Shown: positions 34,680 to 46,818 of the stretch, piece by piece
Layout: every line of letters starts with the position of its first letter
Position numbering within the stretch: position 1 is the stretch's first letter
Origin: Desarmillaria ectypa
Taxonomy: Eukaryota > Basidiomycota > Agaricomycetes > Agaricales > Physalacriaceae
Assembly: GCA_030407005.1 (NCBI GenBank)
Contig: JAUDYN010000001.1
Coordinates: 4,278,001 to 4,342,000, forward strand
DNA length: 64,000 bases
Direction of reading: 5' to 3'
The notes under the pieces: generated by a model
Database searches by the model: none
The model's input: the letters and a program-made list of their open reading frames with translations, nothing else
Told to the model about the DNA's origin: nothing
Translations under genes and position numbers: made by a program

Positions 34680-37130
34680 TATTTCTACAGATTACAGGCA
34701 CTATTCCGCTGTCTATTATTATCAGTGATGTTCAGCTCCGACGGCCTTTTTTTCGATAATCGTAAATCCGAGCAACAATTTCGTGGCTCCGAGTCAGTTT
34801 GAGAAGGAGACTCCGAATTCAAGGAAAGAAGAAACGAGAACATGCACGGTTATCAGAGTGATTTGTTTGTAAATCTCGATGGTAATTATTGTCAAATGTT
34901 TTTAATGATGGAAGGCGAGGAAGCTGCGCTGTTCTTGCGATCCCCTCAACTGCACGTCCCAGCACATTGTCGCCATAAGCGATCTCTGAACGTGTTACAA
35001 GTCAGATATCAGGACTAGATGGGTCAGAACCACACCCAACAAAGGTATACATCGCGGTTAAGGAGAACGGAAACACACGACGATCATTGAATAATAAAAA
35101 TCTGTTTCCTTCCTTCGTAATAGTCATCGTCATCTCATCCACGAGAGTACCGAGTTGGAGCTAGGCATCATTTAAATATTGAAACCAACATGAAACTCGT
35201 TGATTTGTAAGGCTGTTCATCGTGAATCCAAAGTGAATCTTACATGCAAATTTTAGATAGAGCTGAAAATGGGAGGGACTTCTCACTGGATGAACAACAG
35301 TGTTTTTTTTTACCCATGAATACATAGAAAATACAAAGTTTATTTTACCGTTTTTTTTTACTGGAAAAAGTAATAAAAGTATTTATATTCACTTTTTTCT
35401 GCAAGATTTCCAAATACAGTAGAACTTTACAAGAATTTATACCGTTTTTTGTATAAAAAATACTTGAACATTTTCTACGTATTTAGGAGTAAAAATATAC
35501 AAATTTTAGTGCAGTCTCTCCATCTTATTTTCCGCCGACAGACAAACCGAGATAGGAAACAATAATGTGCGTTCACATGGCATCAGGAAAATCGTTGCCT
35601 ACGGCATATTTGGACCGAAGGACTCGGCCTACAGATAAACATGGATAAATATCGCGTCTCCGACTTCTCACCGTGACTCAGGTTGGGATCAAGACTCTAC
35701 CACCTACGCATTCGACTATACGCGCTTGGCACCTCGATAACCATCTTTCAGATAATCTATCTCCGTCAGCTTGCTCTGCGGCAGGCTCCTACTATGTCCG
35801 TCGGCACGGAGATGAAATTGTGAGATTCACCGAGGCTTCAGTGACCGTTTGGTAGCTAACCAATAGGTTCTTAGATTTTAGCTATGCATCCGAACATGCA
35901 AGTCATCGGGAGAAACAGGAACATCGCCTTCGAAATGACGAGTCATATTTGCTGCGATCAGTCTAGCTCTTGATTGTGGATTAGACATGTCCCGGGAGAT
36001 GGATTTCTCGTGCTGAAGAGCGTGGCTTGAGGGCCTGTTTTCTACTACTTGTCTTCACTGACAAGGTCAATACTCATCCGAGCGGTCGAACTTTTTTCAA
36101 CGACTGTACTATTTCCTTGAAGATACTAGGGTACCACAAAGAGTGCTGATACTTGATGAAGGTATTTGATACACTGTGAGTTATCAGCTTCTGAACCTGT
36201 GTTTTAGGACAGACCTGTACCTCCGAGGCTTGGAAATAGATTGTTCGCTTCAAAGTAAAGTTTGCTGGCGGTGATATGCCCTCTGTCATCCGCAGTAAGC
36301 AGGTGGGCGCGCATCACTTCTCCCGAGGCTGAATTCTTGATTTGCCCGGGATAGTTCTATGATCATCTCTGCTGGAATCAATGCTCATTCACGCAGTGGC
36401 TTACTTGCGCCTTCTCTACCGGCAACTGTATGTTACGATTGAACGGACAATTCAGCAACTTCAAGGCGCGCGTTCGAAGCTGTCCCTCCTACGCCAGCTT
36501 GAGAACCCGCTTAAGCCACTCTCTCCCAATTAGACCGACTGCGCGGGCTCGTTTAATCAACTTTGCAATTGGCACAGTGATTTCCTTTCTCATCTGCTTC
36601 GCCAAGACTTGCTCGTCGCACGAACCATACTGTTTCTTCATAAAAGCAGTGTCTAGGCCTGAAATTTGTTGAGTAAGATAACAATTGCTTGTAGGTTCTT
36701 TTTTCCTTCTCACGATCTATTTTTAATCATTGCTGCTCTTGGATAAAAATACCGCACCACACCACGCCACACCTCATACATTGGTTGCCGATACCAATGA
36801 ATGTTGCCCGCAGAGGGTCTTCGTATGAGCCAGAGAAAATCCGTTTATTACTGCTTGGCTGAATAAATGAAAAGATGATGCCCGTAGCTGTTTAGCCTCT
36901 AATGCATAGGTAACCGCGTGTGGAGCTGACGCATTGTGACTGTTATTTGTCGCTCGCGTTATGGATGAGCAGAATTTCATTGTACTGCTAGGCAAGAAAT
37001 GGATATTTGACGTGATTGCCTCTAACGACTTCCTAACAGTGCTCCGAAAGTTTGGCAATTGCCCGTTAATCCCCGAAGGCGCGATTTAGAAGACGTCTAT
37101 CTGACGCACCGCAAAGTGACCGCTGACGAC
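34680..37130. other. Stretch without a recognisable gene, with AT-rich tract
   Basis: No motif-bearing frame. An AT-rich tract at about 35,290-35,520 contains repeated runs of T (TTTTTTTTACC, CGTTTTTTTTTACTGG) and GTATAAAAAATAC-like sequence. A 74-codon minus frame at 36,489-36,713 is basic and helical but unrecognised. Confidence 0.45.
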
Positions 37131-37135
37131 TGAAC

Positions 37136-37145
37136 GATATAAAAG
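37136..37145 (+). promoter_or_regulatory. TATA box of oxalate decarboxylase gene 1
   Basis: ATATAAAAGG lies about 62-71 nt upstream of the ATG at 37,207. It is a near-consensus TATA element in the expected place for a highly inducible secreted-enzyme gene. Confidence 0.6.
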
Positions 37146-37206
37146 GACCCTAGCTTTTGGAGAAATATTCATCTCGAAGCCCCTGCCTCCTTCAGACGCG
37201 TTCACC

Positions 37207-39475
37207 ATGTCTAAAGTTGCTCCTCTTCTATGGATCATTTTCCTAGCGAAGACTGTTGCATCTGCACCAGCATCTGTCGATGCGTCTGTTTCTGGTTCCA
37301 GCGTCGCCACATCCGCCACTGTGTCAACCTCTGGTACGAACATCGCGAGCTCCACCGACAGTGCTCTAGAAGCAACAGCGACTGTCGGATTCATCTCCAC
37401 TGACGCCAATGGTGTTCTATGGGATGAAGAGAGTAACCCTTCGTTAGTCACCGCCCAGCGTGGTAAACTTGGAGCTTCCATCATGGGTCCGGATAACATA
37501 CCTATTGACCTGCAAAATCCCGACCTATTTGCGCCACCAACCACTGACTCCGGCAGTGTGTTAGTAATGTTTTATTTTTAATTTTCGCGGGGTTTCTGAC
37601 TGTTATTCTAGCCCCAACGCCAAATGGCCCTTCGCCCTTAGTCACAACCGCTTACAGACGGGGGGATGGGCCCGTCAAGAGAATAGTAAGCCGCAGCCTG
37701 AATCCACCATTCGATTCTGTGGCGCTAACGTACTTGATATCATAGTCGGAGTTATGCCCATTGCTACCGGTGAGTAGAGCGATGACTCTCGGTTTGTATT
37801 GAGTTCACTAGTTCGCAGAAATGGCCAGCGTCAATATGCGGCTCGAGGCAGGCGCAATTCGGTATGTTCAGCGCCCGATACCTCGGCCAATGCTGATAAA
37901 GGTCCTCCAGCGAATTACACTGGCACAAGACTGCAGAGGTAAGTATGGTCTAATTAGGAAACATCCATCAGCGTTTGACAAGTTTAAAAATAGTGGGCAT
38001 ATGTTTTAAAAGTAAGTACCATAAATATAACTCCGATCACTAGCCTGTTTTGACATCTTCTGCCAAGGGATCCACCCAGGTGACCGCAGTCGACACGGAA
38101 GGACGAAATTACATCGCCACCGTGGTACGTGTTCTTCATCAATGCCCGCTATCCATCTCATTAAAGCTTTCAGGGACCCGGTGACTTGTGGTACTTCCCT
38201 CCTGGTATTCCTCATTCACTGCAGGCGACCGGAGATGACGGGGAGGGCTCTGAATTTATTTTGGTATATCTCCATTCAGAATCCATAGTCCCTGCCCCTT
38301 AACCACACCACAGGTATTTGATGACGGAGCTTTCAGCGAGGATTCTACGTTCCTGGTAAATCACCTACGCCATTGTGTTCATAGCTAACACTAGAAATCC
38401 AGTTGACTGACTGGTTAGACCACGTTCCCTATGAAGGTACGTCTTCTTTCCGTCCTGGTTTCGTCCCGTTAAACTTATTCCACTTTGCAGTTATACAAAA
38501 GAACTTCCAGATCGACAACTCGGAAGCGTTCGCACACATCCCCAAGGAGGAACTTTACATTTTCCCAAGCAGTCCGTATTCCTTCATGTCTCTCTCAGGT
38601 GACTCTGGCTTAATCTGATGCAGCGATCCCGGAGGACGACGCCTCAGCCCCTGAAAGCCCCCAAGGAACCGTCCCGAATCCTTACTCGTTCGCTCTGTCA
38701 AAAGCTAATGCCACTCAACATTCGGGAGGTTCAGTCAAAATTGTGGACTCCAGGTCATTCACGGTCTCTACAACTATCGCCATGGCGGAAGTCGTAATCG
38801 AGCCCGGTGCGATGCGGTATTTAATGTCTTACTTCAATATGTAATTGTTATCACTGAACCGTGGTCACTTAGGGAGCTTCACTGGCATCCGACTATGGAT
38901 GAATGGAGCTTCTTCATGTATGTGATTTCTGTGGATGCTTTTCTGTTCTGACATCCGTTTAGTGAGGGTACAGGAAGAGTGACACTCTTCGCGTCTCAAG
39001 GTACTGCCAGGACGTTTAACTACCAGCCTGGTGATATTGGTTAGACCTCTTTCTTTCAATTACTTTATTGTCTGACTGAGAGCTCGCCTATAGGTTACGT
39101 TCCTGCAGCCTATGGTAAAGAGTCAAATGTCCTTTGGCTCGCTCGTCATTTCTTACTACGTTTTATCAGGACATTATGTTGAGAACACTGGTAATACGAC
39201 ATTGAAATTCCTAGAAATCTTCAAGTCCGGTACGTATCGTTCCTTGAAGACCAGGTCTTCAGACTAACTGGGCCCCCTCTCAGATCGCTTCGAAGACATC
39301 AGTCTCAATCAGGTGAGGAATAATCGCTCGAACGTTGTCTACTAGATCTGACAACCGTTTCCAGTGGTTGGCCTTGACTCCTCCCGCACTCGTAAAGGCA
39401 CATTTGAACATAGACGATGCAACGATCAGCCAGCTTTCCAAAGTCAAGCCAGTCGTAATCGGACCCAGTGCTTGA
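37207..39475 (+). CDS. Secreted bicupin oxalate decarboxylase, tandem copy 1
   Basis: It converts oxalate to formate and CO2 using Mn in each of two cupin domains. The start at 37,207 ([20 protein letters not shown]) is a signal peptide, followed by a Ser/Thr-rich linker. The shared core then reads [15 protein letters not shown] and [20 protein letters not shown]. Cupin 1 metal motif: [20 protein letters not shown] (His, His, Glu). Second motif: [20 protein letters not shown]. The lid region reads [20 protein letters not shown]. Cupin 2: [19 protein letters not shown] and [17 protein letters not shown]. The end is [15 protein letters not shown] (39,473-39,475). More than a dozen short introns are implied and every junction I tested keeps frame. 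No inactivating change was found. Such enzymes detoxify self-produced oxalate in wood- and litter-decay fungi. Confidence 0.93.
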
Positions 39476-40950
39476 TGTTTATCTTAAAACACATACATAT
39501 CCGGGATCCCAGGAAAAGTTTCGGAAGGACTTTAGATATTACAAGTACATTTTCAATAAATCTGATTTCGCGCTTCGAATGATTATTGAATATGTGTAAA
39601 GTAACATTATCGGAGCAATAAATTTCGCAGGCAGAGAGGAAAGGCTTCGGCAGTCGGAGCGAGTGCTCCGCGATCAACGGATCGTGTTTCGTTTTCAAGC
39701 CTCCATCACCTGCCTCATATCCTCGTTTCTGGCGCCTTCTATAACTCTTCATCATCATGAATAATAAAAAATAATCTTGTACTGCAGGCTACCTGTATAC
39801 TGATCTTGTACATACTACAACCACTGGAATGTCACTTGCAAAGGATCGCATTCTTATAGATTCTTATGCAGCTTCTCTGGAACTATGATGGCCATCGGGT
39901 GAATGTCTTCTTTCTGTGGCTACTAGTGCTGCGGGCACAGCGCTTTGAGATAGGTACCGATTCATCAACAAGAATTTAGAGAACAGGGAGTAGCATCGCT
40001 GCAAACTACACACTGCGCAGTAACCCAGGCTTTCTTTCCCCACCTAACATGCCGTCTAACTAATTTTGGTGAATGTTTGCGTCATGTACCTCATTTCACA
40101 AGTCGGGTAAATTTATCGCTATTAAGCTAACTCCGAATGTGAATTTCGATATCTTACTCTCAGACGTCATTCGTACGTGATTGGACTATATTCTCACATT
40201 GACGTAGTTTGGCTAATGGTGAGTTTTCTGCGCAGAATTGGATAGCCCGGAGAACAGTACTTACTCATAATACTGCCGTTCAAACGTGAAGATTGACGGT
40301 AGTGAGCCCGAGGCCGTCACATATTCGGGTCAATAAGGAAAGACGTCCTTGAGACAATATGCGCGTTCCGTTGAGGCCGGATTCCTTTCTATCGTGGATA
40401 GGAAATGTCCCAATAGATTCCTCATCACATGTGCTTACCTAGCTTCATTCTTCGCCGCACGTACTTCGATCAAGATCGGCTAGCACACCAAAGCTGCTCC
40501 TGAAACAACGGTGGATCGGAGAGTTGGACTCTCAGCTAGTTGTTTTCCAGTCTTTTCCAGGAAGCCTTCGCAGAATTTAGGATCCGCCTTGCCCTTTTCT
40601 GTACATGACAGTTTAATGGGTACGCTTTCCATATATTTGACAGAGAGGGTACTGGACTCTCGAAATTCATTTAAATGATGAATATTCTCAAACGCAACAT
40701 TGACTTATTCGCGATGATCTTGTGCTAAATATATATTCCTCTAACCCTAGATGTCTGCTTTGCTGGAAGTTCCTCACTGACAATGGCGATTACATCCATA
40801 ATGGCATTTGGTTGAGCCGGGAACGATTTCTATCCCTATTGTTGACTACCTCTAAAAGACGACCTGAATCATTAGGAGGCACCTTGCATGTACTTGGCTA
40901 GACATCGCGACTTTCACGGTTGAATGTGGATCAAAAGCCCTGTCGGAACG
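39476..40950. other. Spacer between the oxalate decarboxylase genes
   Basis: About 1.5 kb with no motif-bearing frame. It ends at the perfect palindrome upstream of copy 2. Confidence 0.5.
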
Positions 40951-40989
40951 TCATTGGTAACACCTTGCCAGGCAAGGTGTTACCAATGA
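40951..40989. repeat. Perfect 39-bp palindrome with CCAAT boxes
   Basis: The left arm TCATTGGTAACACCTTGCC and the right arm GGCAAGGTGTTACCAATGA are exact reverse complements (19 nt each) around a single central A. Each arm contains an ATTGG/CCAAT pentamer, so two CCAAT boxes face each other. It lies 206 nt upstream of the ATG of oxalate decarboxylase copy 2. It may be an operator for a dimeric regulator or a cruciform, or the remnant of an insertion. Confidence 0.9.
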
Positions 40990-41194
40990 AGTCATAACAT
41001 GAGTAATCTTTCGTTTAACCTTCCTCATTCATCTCAAGTGTACCTTGGAGTTGTAGCTGTCATCCGTTCATCCCCGAAGACCAAATGAGTCAGGCGATTT
41101 GTAACTCAGAGAGAGGTGCTACATGGGCAGTATTAAAGCTTCGAACATTCTGGAGACATCCATCTCAGAAGTCCACTTCTCTGTTGCGTTCGCC

Positions 41195-43478
41195 ATGATC
41201 AAAGTCTCTTCTCTTCTATTGGTTGTTTTTCTCACGAAATTCACTTTCAGCGCTCCTACAAGCCGTAATTACACCTCTACCGATGCCAGTGTCACTGTAT
41301 CGTTCACTGAGGCTTCGTTGAGCACTACCATCCCGACTTCAACAGATAGCTCCTTCGAAGAGGCGACTACTGCAGGCTTCATCTCCACCGACCCTAACAA
41401 CGTCTTGTGGGACGACAGCAGCGACCCCTCTGTAGTTACCCCTCAACGTGGGACACTCGGAGCCCCCATTATAGGACCAGATAACATACCGCTTGATCTA
41501 CAAAATCCCGACCTTTTTGCACCACCGACTAATGATTCCGGCACAATGTCAGTGAATTGAATCTCTAGTTTTTGGTTCATATTTCTAACGCGCCTTTCTC
41601 ACCGCAAAGTCCCAATGCTAAATGGCCCTTCGCCCTTAGCCATAACCGTTTGCAAACGGGGGGATGGGCCCGTCAGGAGAACAGTAAGTTACAACTCATT
41701 ACCTTCTCTTCAAATAACGTGGGACTGAGGTAATTTATTATAGTTCAGGTTATGCCCATCGCTACTCGTGAGTAAAGCGGCGACCTGCGATGTCATAAGT
41801 TCACATAATCCTGTCGATAGAAATGGCTAGCGTCAACATGCGACTCGAACCGGGAGCAATTCGGTAAGTGCTTCGGGATTTAGTACACCTGTAGCTCATA
41901 CAAGACCTATAGTGAACTGCATTGGCACTTGACGGCAGAGGTATGTGATCTTTAATCTATTCATGATATGATTGTCTGACGTTGTCAATATTAGTGGGCG
42001 TACGTGTTAAAGGTAGACAACCCTGACTCTTAGATGCTGTCGTCATTCTCTAATGTCTTCTCCCAAAGGGATCCACTCAAATCACGGCAGTAGATGCAGA
42101 TGGGCGAAACTATCTTGCTACGGTGGTAGGTGTTCTTTTACATCATTTTAGCTATTTCTTTGAAACGTTTAAGCATCCTGGTGATTTGTGGTACTTCCCT
42201 CCCGGTATTCCCCACTCCCTACAGGCCACCGGAGACGATGAAGAGGGTTCAGAGTTTCTTCTAGTAAGCTGATATATATAATTTTCTCGTCTCTCTCTGA
42301 TTCACAGTCCAGGTATTTGATAACGGGGACTTCAATGAAGATTCCACATTCCTGGTAAGTCAGATCGTAGACCCGAGCACACCCCCTAGTTAAGTATGGA
42401 GTTTTTAAGTTAACTGACTGGTTGGATCACGTTCCGTACGAAGGTGCACTTTTCCGATGATCTCATCCCGTTCTTTTGCTGACGAAGTATCTTGATTCCT
42501 AGTCATCCAAAAGAACTTCCAGGTCAGTAACCCAGATGCCTTCGCGCACATCCCTGCACATGAACTCTACATCTTCCCAAGCGGTTCGTCTCCTTTCTAT
42601 GCGACCGAAAGTAAAAGTGACTGACCTAACTGCAGCTGTCCCTGACGCCGATGCAACTGCACCGGAAGATCCTCAAGGGACGGTCCCTAATCCCTTCTCG
42701 TTCCCGCTCTCTCAAATCAATGCTACTCAGTATTCCGGCGGGTCCGTGAAGGTTGTGGATTCTACTACATTTACTGTCTCCACGACTATCGCCATGGCTG
42801 AGGTAACCGTTAACCCTGGCGCGATGCGGTACGGTATAGTTATTATATCCTCAAATTCCGTAGACTGATGGAATTCTAGGGAGCTGCACTGGCATCCTAC
42901 GATGGATGAATGGAGCTTCTTCATGTAGGGGCTTATTTTGTATATTCTCGGCTCCACCTGACGTCCTTCCAGTGAGGGTACAGGAAGAATGACCATCTTT
43001 GCATCAGAAGGTACTGCTGGGACATTCAATTACCAGCCTGGCGACATCGGTTAGTTTCCTTTTCTATCGTGTCCATTATATGGGCGATTAACTCTGCGAT
43101 AGGCTACGTTCCGACAGCTTACGGTTAGTAGTTGATACAGACTTGCCTGCTCAGTTCTCAATTTCGCGAAACAGGCCACTACGTCGAAAACACTGGAAAT
43201 ACGACTTTAAAGTACTTGGAGGTCTTCAAGTCCAGTGAGTGTCTTTGAACGTCGCTTCGAAGGATAGAACTAATCTTGTGGCCTCTCAGATCGTTTCCAG
43301 GATATCAGCCTTAACCAGGTGAGAAAAAATTGCTTTAAGGTAGACTCGATCTGACGGAAGCCTCCAGTGGTTGGCTTTGACTCCTCCCACATTAGTTCAA
43401 GCTCATTTGAACTTGGATAATGAGACCATCAGCCAGCTTTCCAAAATTAAACCAGTAGTAATTGGACCTAGCACTTGA
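41195..43478 (+). CDS. Secreted bicupin oxalate decarboxylase, tandem copy 2
   Basis: Paralogue of the gene 1.7 kb upstream in the same orientation and with the same intron layout. I start at 41,195 ([20 protein letters not shown], a signal peptide) rather than the in-frame ATG at 41,123, because it aligns with copy 1. Cupin 1 reads [20 protein letters not shown], with Leu replacing the Lys of copy 1. The second motif is [20 protein letters not shown]. The lid region is [20 protein letters not shown]. Cupin 2 reads [19 protein letters not shown] and [17 protein letters not shown], with the end [16 protein letters not shown]. Metal ligands of both domains are present and no break was seen. No TATAAA was found in its upstream region, unlike copy 1. 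Its 3' end abuts the CpG-depleted repeat block. Confidence 0.93.
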
Positions 43479-43939
43479 TTGTGTTTTGCTTTAAAGGGTA
43501 AGTCATAGATATGCATGAAAAAATGCCTTGTCTACATTTATGAAAGCTTTGATTCAAATGTTGGTGATGTAGAGTACTGTGTGACAATGGAATGAACAAA
43601 CACCAGCCCACTGTAATGAATGGTGCAGATACTTCATGATTCAGCCTTCTATCCCCCTATTGTAAATGTCACATTGAATCCTTGTGCCCTATAGACATCA
43701 AGAGCTGAAAGAACTGTAACATGCTCCACCCCATCTTCATGTAGCTCATTGTCTGTATCAAGAAAGTGGTGTAGATTAACTTCATTTGAGTGTCAAACTG
43801 GAGGTGATTGGACATGAGCAAGCATTCACCAGGACTCTATATTGACAAATGTCTGCATACTAAATGACATATTACTGGTTATGTGTAAAGTATGCAGACA
43901 TGGGATTGGAGATGAAGATCCATTGGCTCTCAGAGTCAG

Positions 43940-44222
43940 TTAGAGAAGTGTCTCATTGCCAATTGCACCTCTGTTTATGTCTATGAGGTGAATGTTCTCA
44001 AGGGATGGGCATGTATGAAGAATATACAAGAGAACATCCTCCACAATGTTTCCATGTTTGAAGTGGAGAATCATGATGTGTGGTGGTCCTGAGCATTCAA
44101 GAAGGTTGTGAATAGCAGTGAACATTTCAAGGCATTTGCACAAATTGTAATCATTGAAACATACTATCTGAAGATTCCTGAGGGCAGGAAGTTCAATCCT
44201 TTCAGTCAGTTGCACCAGAGGG
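43940..44222 (-). pseudogene. F-box/LRR protein fragment, CpG-depleted
   Basis: The frame reads MQLTERIELPALRNLQIVCF, then CLEMFTAIHNLLECSGPPHI, HFKHGNIVEDVLLYILHTCP and SLENIHLIDINRGAIGNETL. Recurrent L--L-I and CPSLE-LHL patterns are those of the leucine-rich part of basidiomycete F-box proteins. Downstream (43,480-43,940 minus) only stop-interrupted remnants follow. Upstream the sequence runs straight into the foldback repeat, which probably separated it from its 5' part. The loss of CpG, mirrored by many TGA/TAA codons, indicates silencing and decay. Confidence 0.6.
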
Positions 44223-45666
44223 TGATCATCTCAGTGTGTTGCATCACATATATGTGTGCACCAAATTTTGGCTTCTACAAGCTAGTACTCTCCACAGAAC
44301 TAACAACACTCACCAGCTCAGTTAATGGGAACACAGGACTAGGATCCACTAGAAATGAAGGTCAGAGAAAATAGACTGTCATCTGCACTATCATCTGTCA
44401 TTGGTAGCCCACTTTTCCACCAGATCAGGAACCATGTTAGATATAATGGACTGCCATCTGTCAGTGGAAGCCCACTTTTCCACCTTAATCTCACTAAGGA
44501 TGGTGATCCCATATAGTTTTCCCTCTAGGAGAATCTTTTAGGAGTGTAAAAAGGAGTGGTTATAACTGAGCAGATTGCTATTTGACAAGAGTTATCAGAG
44601 TGGATAGGTATAGGGGTAGGAAGCTGGCTTGGTTCTGAGAGTATAAAAGCATAATTAATGTAACTAGTACAGAGAAAAATAATCTAGCTCATAGTATACT
44701 AAAGAAACAAATTCCTTATCCAAGCCTCCAGCTTAGCATACTTTAGCAGCCTTGTGCATAGTGTCACTAGTGGACAGCACAGAAGCTCATTGCTATTTCC
44801 AGAACTAGCTCTCAAAGCTCACTCTCTTGAAAGAACATTGAGTCCCACTTTCTCACCCTTCTCCACTATCAGAAGTGGATCCATTGTAAGACTGGAAAAC
44901 TCTCTGGTGAGAAAATTACAGTTTGTTTTTGCAAGATCTTTTGTATACAGTATGTATATGGGGAGGTGCAAGAACCATCCACTTCAGATCTATACAGATT
45001 CACTTCTGATAGTGGAGAAGGGTGAGAAAGTGGGACTCAATGTTCTTTCAAGAGAGTGAGCTTTGAGAGCTAGTTCTGGAAATAGCAATGAGCTTCTGTG
45101 CTGTCCACTAGTGACACTATGCACAAGGCTGCTAAAGTATGCTAAGCTGGAGGCTTGGATAAGGAATTTGTTTCTTTAGTATACTATGAGCTAGATTATT
45201 TTTCTCTGTACTAGTTACATTAATTATGCTTTTATACTCTCAGAACCAAGCCAGCTTCCTACCCCTATACCTATCCACTCTGATAACTCTTGTCAAATAG
45301 CAATCTGCTCAGTTATAACCACTCCTTTTTACACTCCTAAAAGATTCTCCTAGAGGGAAAACTATATGGGATCACCATCCTTAGTGAGATTAAGGTGGAA
45401 AAGTGGGCTTCCACTGACAGATGGCAGTCCATTATATCTAACATGGTTCCTGATCTGGTGGAAAAGTGGGCTACCAATGACAGATGATAGTGCAGATGAC
45501 AGTCTATTTTCTCTGACCTTCATTTCTAGTGGATCCTAGTCCTGTGTTCCCATTAACTGAGCTGGTGAGTGTTGTTAGTTCTGTGGAGAGTACTAGCTTG
45601 TAGAAGCCAAAATTTGGTGCACACATATATGTGGTGCAGCACAGCAATACAGATCTGAAATGATCA
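44223..45666. repeat. Foldback element: 1.44 kb palindrome with ~660-nt arms
   Basis: Bases 44,223-44,880 and 44,998-45,666 are reverse complements with very few differences. A 12-nt indel near the outer end is the main one. They are separated by a loop of about 117 nt. Each arm contains a stretch starting TGTTAGATATAATGGACTGC (left arm about 44,434) and ending near ...CATACTTTAGCA (about 44,748), with a TATAAAAGC between. This has the form of a Copia-like LTR (TG..CA). The arms also contain two imperfect copies of AGCCCACTTTTCCACC. CpG is absent. The symmetric frames 44,108-44,374 plus and 45,504-45,689 minus are the same sequence read from each arm, not genes. Confidence 0.9.
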
Positions 45667-45970
45667 GCACTAGTATAGCTGGGATGCACCCTTGATTATG
45701 ATTGGACAGCAGTTAAAGGCATGAATGCCTGGCTATTCATATACCCATATTACTAGAGGAGCACAATTGGGTAAAAGGTATGGAAAGAACCACTTGTGGA
45801 GTCTCTAGACCTGTTAGATGAATCATCTAGACCTACTATAGTGTGACAATTAGCAATAATTCACCACTAGCCAAGAAAATCTTATCAATATACCTCATAC
45901 CCAGATAATGTTTATGATTTCTGTATCTGTCTTAGTAGTATATAGGTAGTAGGATGGGCACTCATGCACA

Positions 45971-45975
45971 CTAGA
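45971..45975. repeat. Target-site duplication CTAGA (left) of the old element
   Basis: CTAGA precedes TGTTAGACCC. The partner is at 61,244-61,248. Confidence 0.85.
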
Positions 45976-46260
45976 TGTTAGACCCGCATTCCACATGATC
46001 TGCAGACATGCATAATCCTTCAGGCTGTCTTGTGCTTGGACAATCACCCTTAGGCTATGGCTATGGTCTTCCAATCTTTGTGTGGAAAGAATGTGGTATA
46101 AGATAAACTTTAGTTAAAAGATGCAAATATACAACAATACTATGTTACTTATATACACAAACTGAAAGCTAAGTATAGATATGTCCATGAGTTGTCCATG
46201 TGTGAATGGGAAGGAAAGAGCATGTTGGATAGGAGGTGGTTATTATTAGAAGGGAATTGA
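45976..46260 (-). repeat. Left (3') LTR of the old element, truncated
   Basis: Matches 60,887 onward from TGTTAGACCC to GGGAATTGA. The last ~70 nt present in the right LTR are missing, and the sequence jumps directly into integrase coding sequence. Confidence 0.85.
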
Positions 46261-46818
46261 CCCATTCATTTTCTCTTGTTGTACTGTGCCTTCATCTGAA
46301 TCACCACCTTTTCCAGTGTGTCATGTATCTCTTTATGGACTTGTGCCATGGTTTCAGTGAAGTCCATGGCTGTGGGGTTGGCAAATGGGGTTTCCCATAT
46401 TGAGTCAGGCATGAGTCAGGGATTCCTTCTGTAAAGGGTCATGAATGGACTTTTTCTCATGGCAGAGTGTATGCAATTGTTATGAGTGAATTCTGCCATT
46501 GGTAGCCAGTTGCTCTAGTCATCTTGTTGGTGATTGATGAATATGTGAAGATATTTTTTGATCTCCTGATTGGCTCACTCTGTTTGTCCATTGGTCTGTG
46601 AGTGGTAGGCAGTGGAGGCATTTGAGGTAATATTCAACATTTGATAAAGATCCTTCATGAAAGTTGAGATGAATTGGGGTCTACAATCTGAGATGACTAC
46701 TTGAGGCATCCCATACCTAGTGTAGATATGGTCATGAAGAATTCATGCTCATCCTTCTGCTGAAAGTTCTTTATGACAAGTGACCAGCACAATGGTCTTA
46801 GAAAATCTATTCACTATG
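46261..46818 (-). pseudogene. Integrase fragment of the old element (left of the insertion)
   Basis: Minus-strand remnants match the young integrase from its C-terminal linker back into the catalytic core. The regions around the second Asp and the Glu motif (HPQTDGQTE equivalent near 46,590) are recognisable but full of stops. The sequence stops at the target site CTATG of the young element and resumes at 55,317. Confidence 0.75.
46814..46818. repeat. Target-site duplication CTATG (left) of the young element
   Basis: CTATG immediately precedes LTR start TGTTATGCAC. The same five bases follow the other LTR at 55,317-55,321. Confidence 0.9.

Larger units (their letters stand above)
43479..45970. 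other. CpG-depleted region left of the nested retrotransposons
   Basis: By eye there is essentially no CG dinucleotide between the stop codon of oxalate decarboxylase 2 and the old LTR at 45,976, while TG and CA are abundant. It contains an F-box/LRR remnant and the foldback repeat. The composition switches abruptly at 43,480. Confidence 0.8.

Noticed and set aside
44108..45689. Pair of ORFs with the same C-terminal sequence on opposite strands
   Set aside because: Both are the same palindrome arm read inward, so a repeat effect and not two genes.
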